From a bacterium (GTDB taxonomy: Bacteria > JAJVIF01 > JAGGVT01): a DNA stretch of 24,098 bases. Of the stretch, positions 23,982-24,098 are shown one piece after another (positions within the stretch are counted from its first letter, which is position 1; the number at the start of each line of letters is the position of its first letter). The notes beneath the pieces were generated by a model, which was given only the letters and a program-made list of their open reading frames with translations, was not told where the DNA came from and did not search any database. The DNA lies in NCBI GenBank assembly GCA_021157815.1, contig JAGGVT010000020.1:1-24098 (forward strand), read 5' to 3'. Made by a program: the position numbers and the translations under genes.

Positions 23982-24098
23982 TATGTCAATTCTTCAATAA
24001 AAGAAAAAAATGGATTCCCGCTTTTGGGACTGTTGAAAAACCTAATTATATAGGGGCAGGTCTCTGTGCCTGCCTTATGTCAATTCTTCAATAAAAGA
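23982..24098 (+). repeat. 23-bp direct repeats at the window's right end
   Basis: The 23 bases at 23982-24004 (beginning TATGTCAATTCTTCAATA) recur exactly at 24076-24098, a 94-base period. Between them is a small hairpin, GGCAGG/CCTGCC (24055-24074). The gap 23603-24098 otherwise holds only the promoter and copy B. Confidence 0.8.

Overview
This is a stretch of bacterial chromosome with moderate G+C (not computed) from an organism I cannot place below domain. Bacterial markers are release factor 1, a folate-dependent TrmFO, bacterial-type tRNA-Trp and tRNA-Val, lipobox lipoproteins, Shine-Dalgarno sites at several genes and several extended -10 promoter motifs (TGnTATAAT type). TrmFO in place of TrmA argues against an Escherichia-like gammaproteobacterium. 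The mix of a YfhO-type membrane protein, a PKD-repeat lipoprotein, a B12/radical-SAM protein and abundant dispersed palindromes suggests an uncultivated, free-living lineage, but that is inference. I see no phage genes, transposase, CRISPR array or plasmid functions.

Layout. Positions 1-2013 (minus) hold a radical-SAM gene translationally coupled to a nucleotidyltransferase gene that leaves the window. An OsmC-family gene (plus) faces prfA (minus). A 386-bp AT-rich gap with two inverted repeats precedes a 1236-residue lipoprotein with eight PKD repeats and its terminator. Next, on the minus strand, comes a tight rpiB-trmFO-ABC-F block with tRNA-Trp just downstream, so much of it concerns translation. 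A YfhO-family membrane protein, apparently leaderless, lies upstream of rpiB. On the plus strand are a divergent member of the succinylglutamate desuccinylase/aspartoacylase family and an orphan peptide-type substrate-binding lipoprotein. The latter converges on a pepF-like oligoendopeptidase. The right end has tRNA-Val, a probable 46-residue membrane peptide, and two paralogous lipoproteins that look like SurA/PpiC-type folding factors with TPR-like tails.

The most unusual content is between the genes. Two 102-bp copies of one element, in opposite orientations about 5.6 kb apart, can fold into a closed stem with three inner hairpins. A second family of small CCCGG...CCGGG hairpins occurs at least seven times, and its stem differences are compensatory. 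Several other long inverted or tandem repeats fill almost every sizeable gap. No complete new pathway is evident. The structured repeats, the aspartoacylase-like protein lacking its expected catalytic residues, the paired lipoproteins and a tRNA-Trp with an unexpected discriminator base are the points most worth checking.
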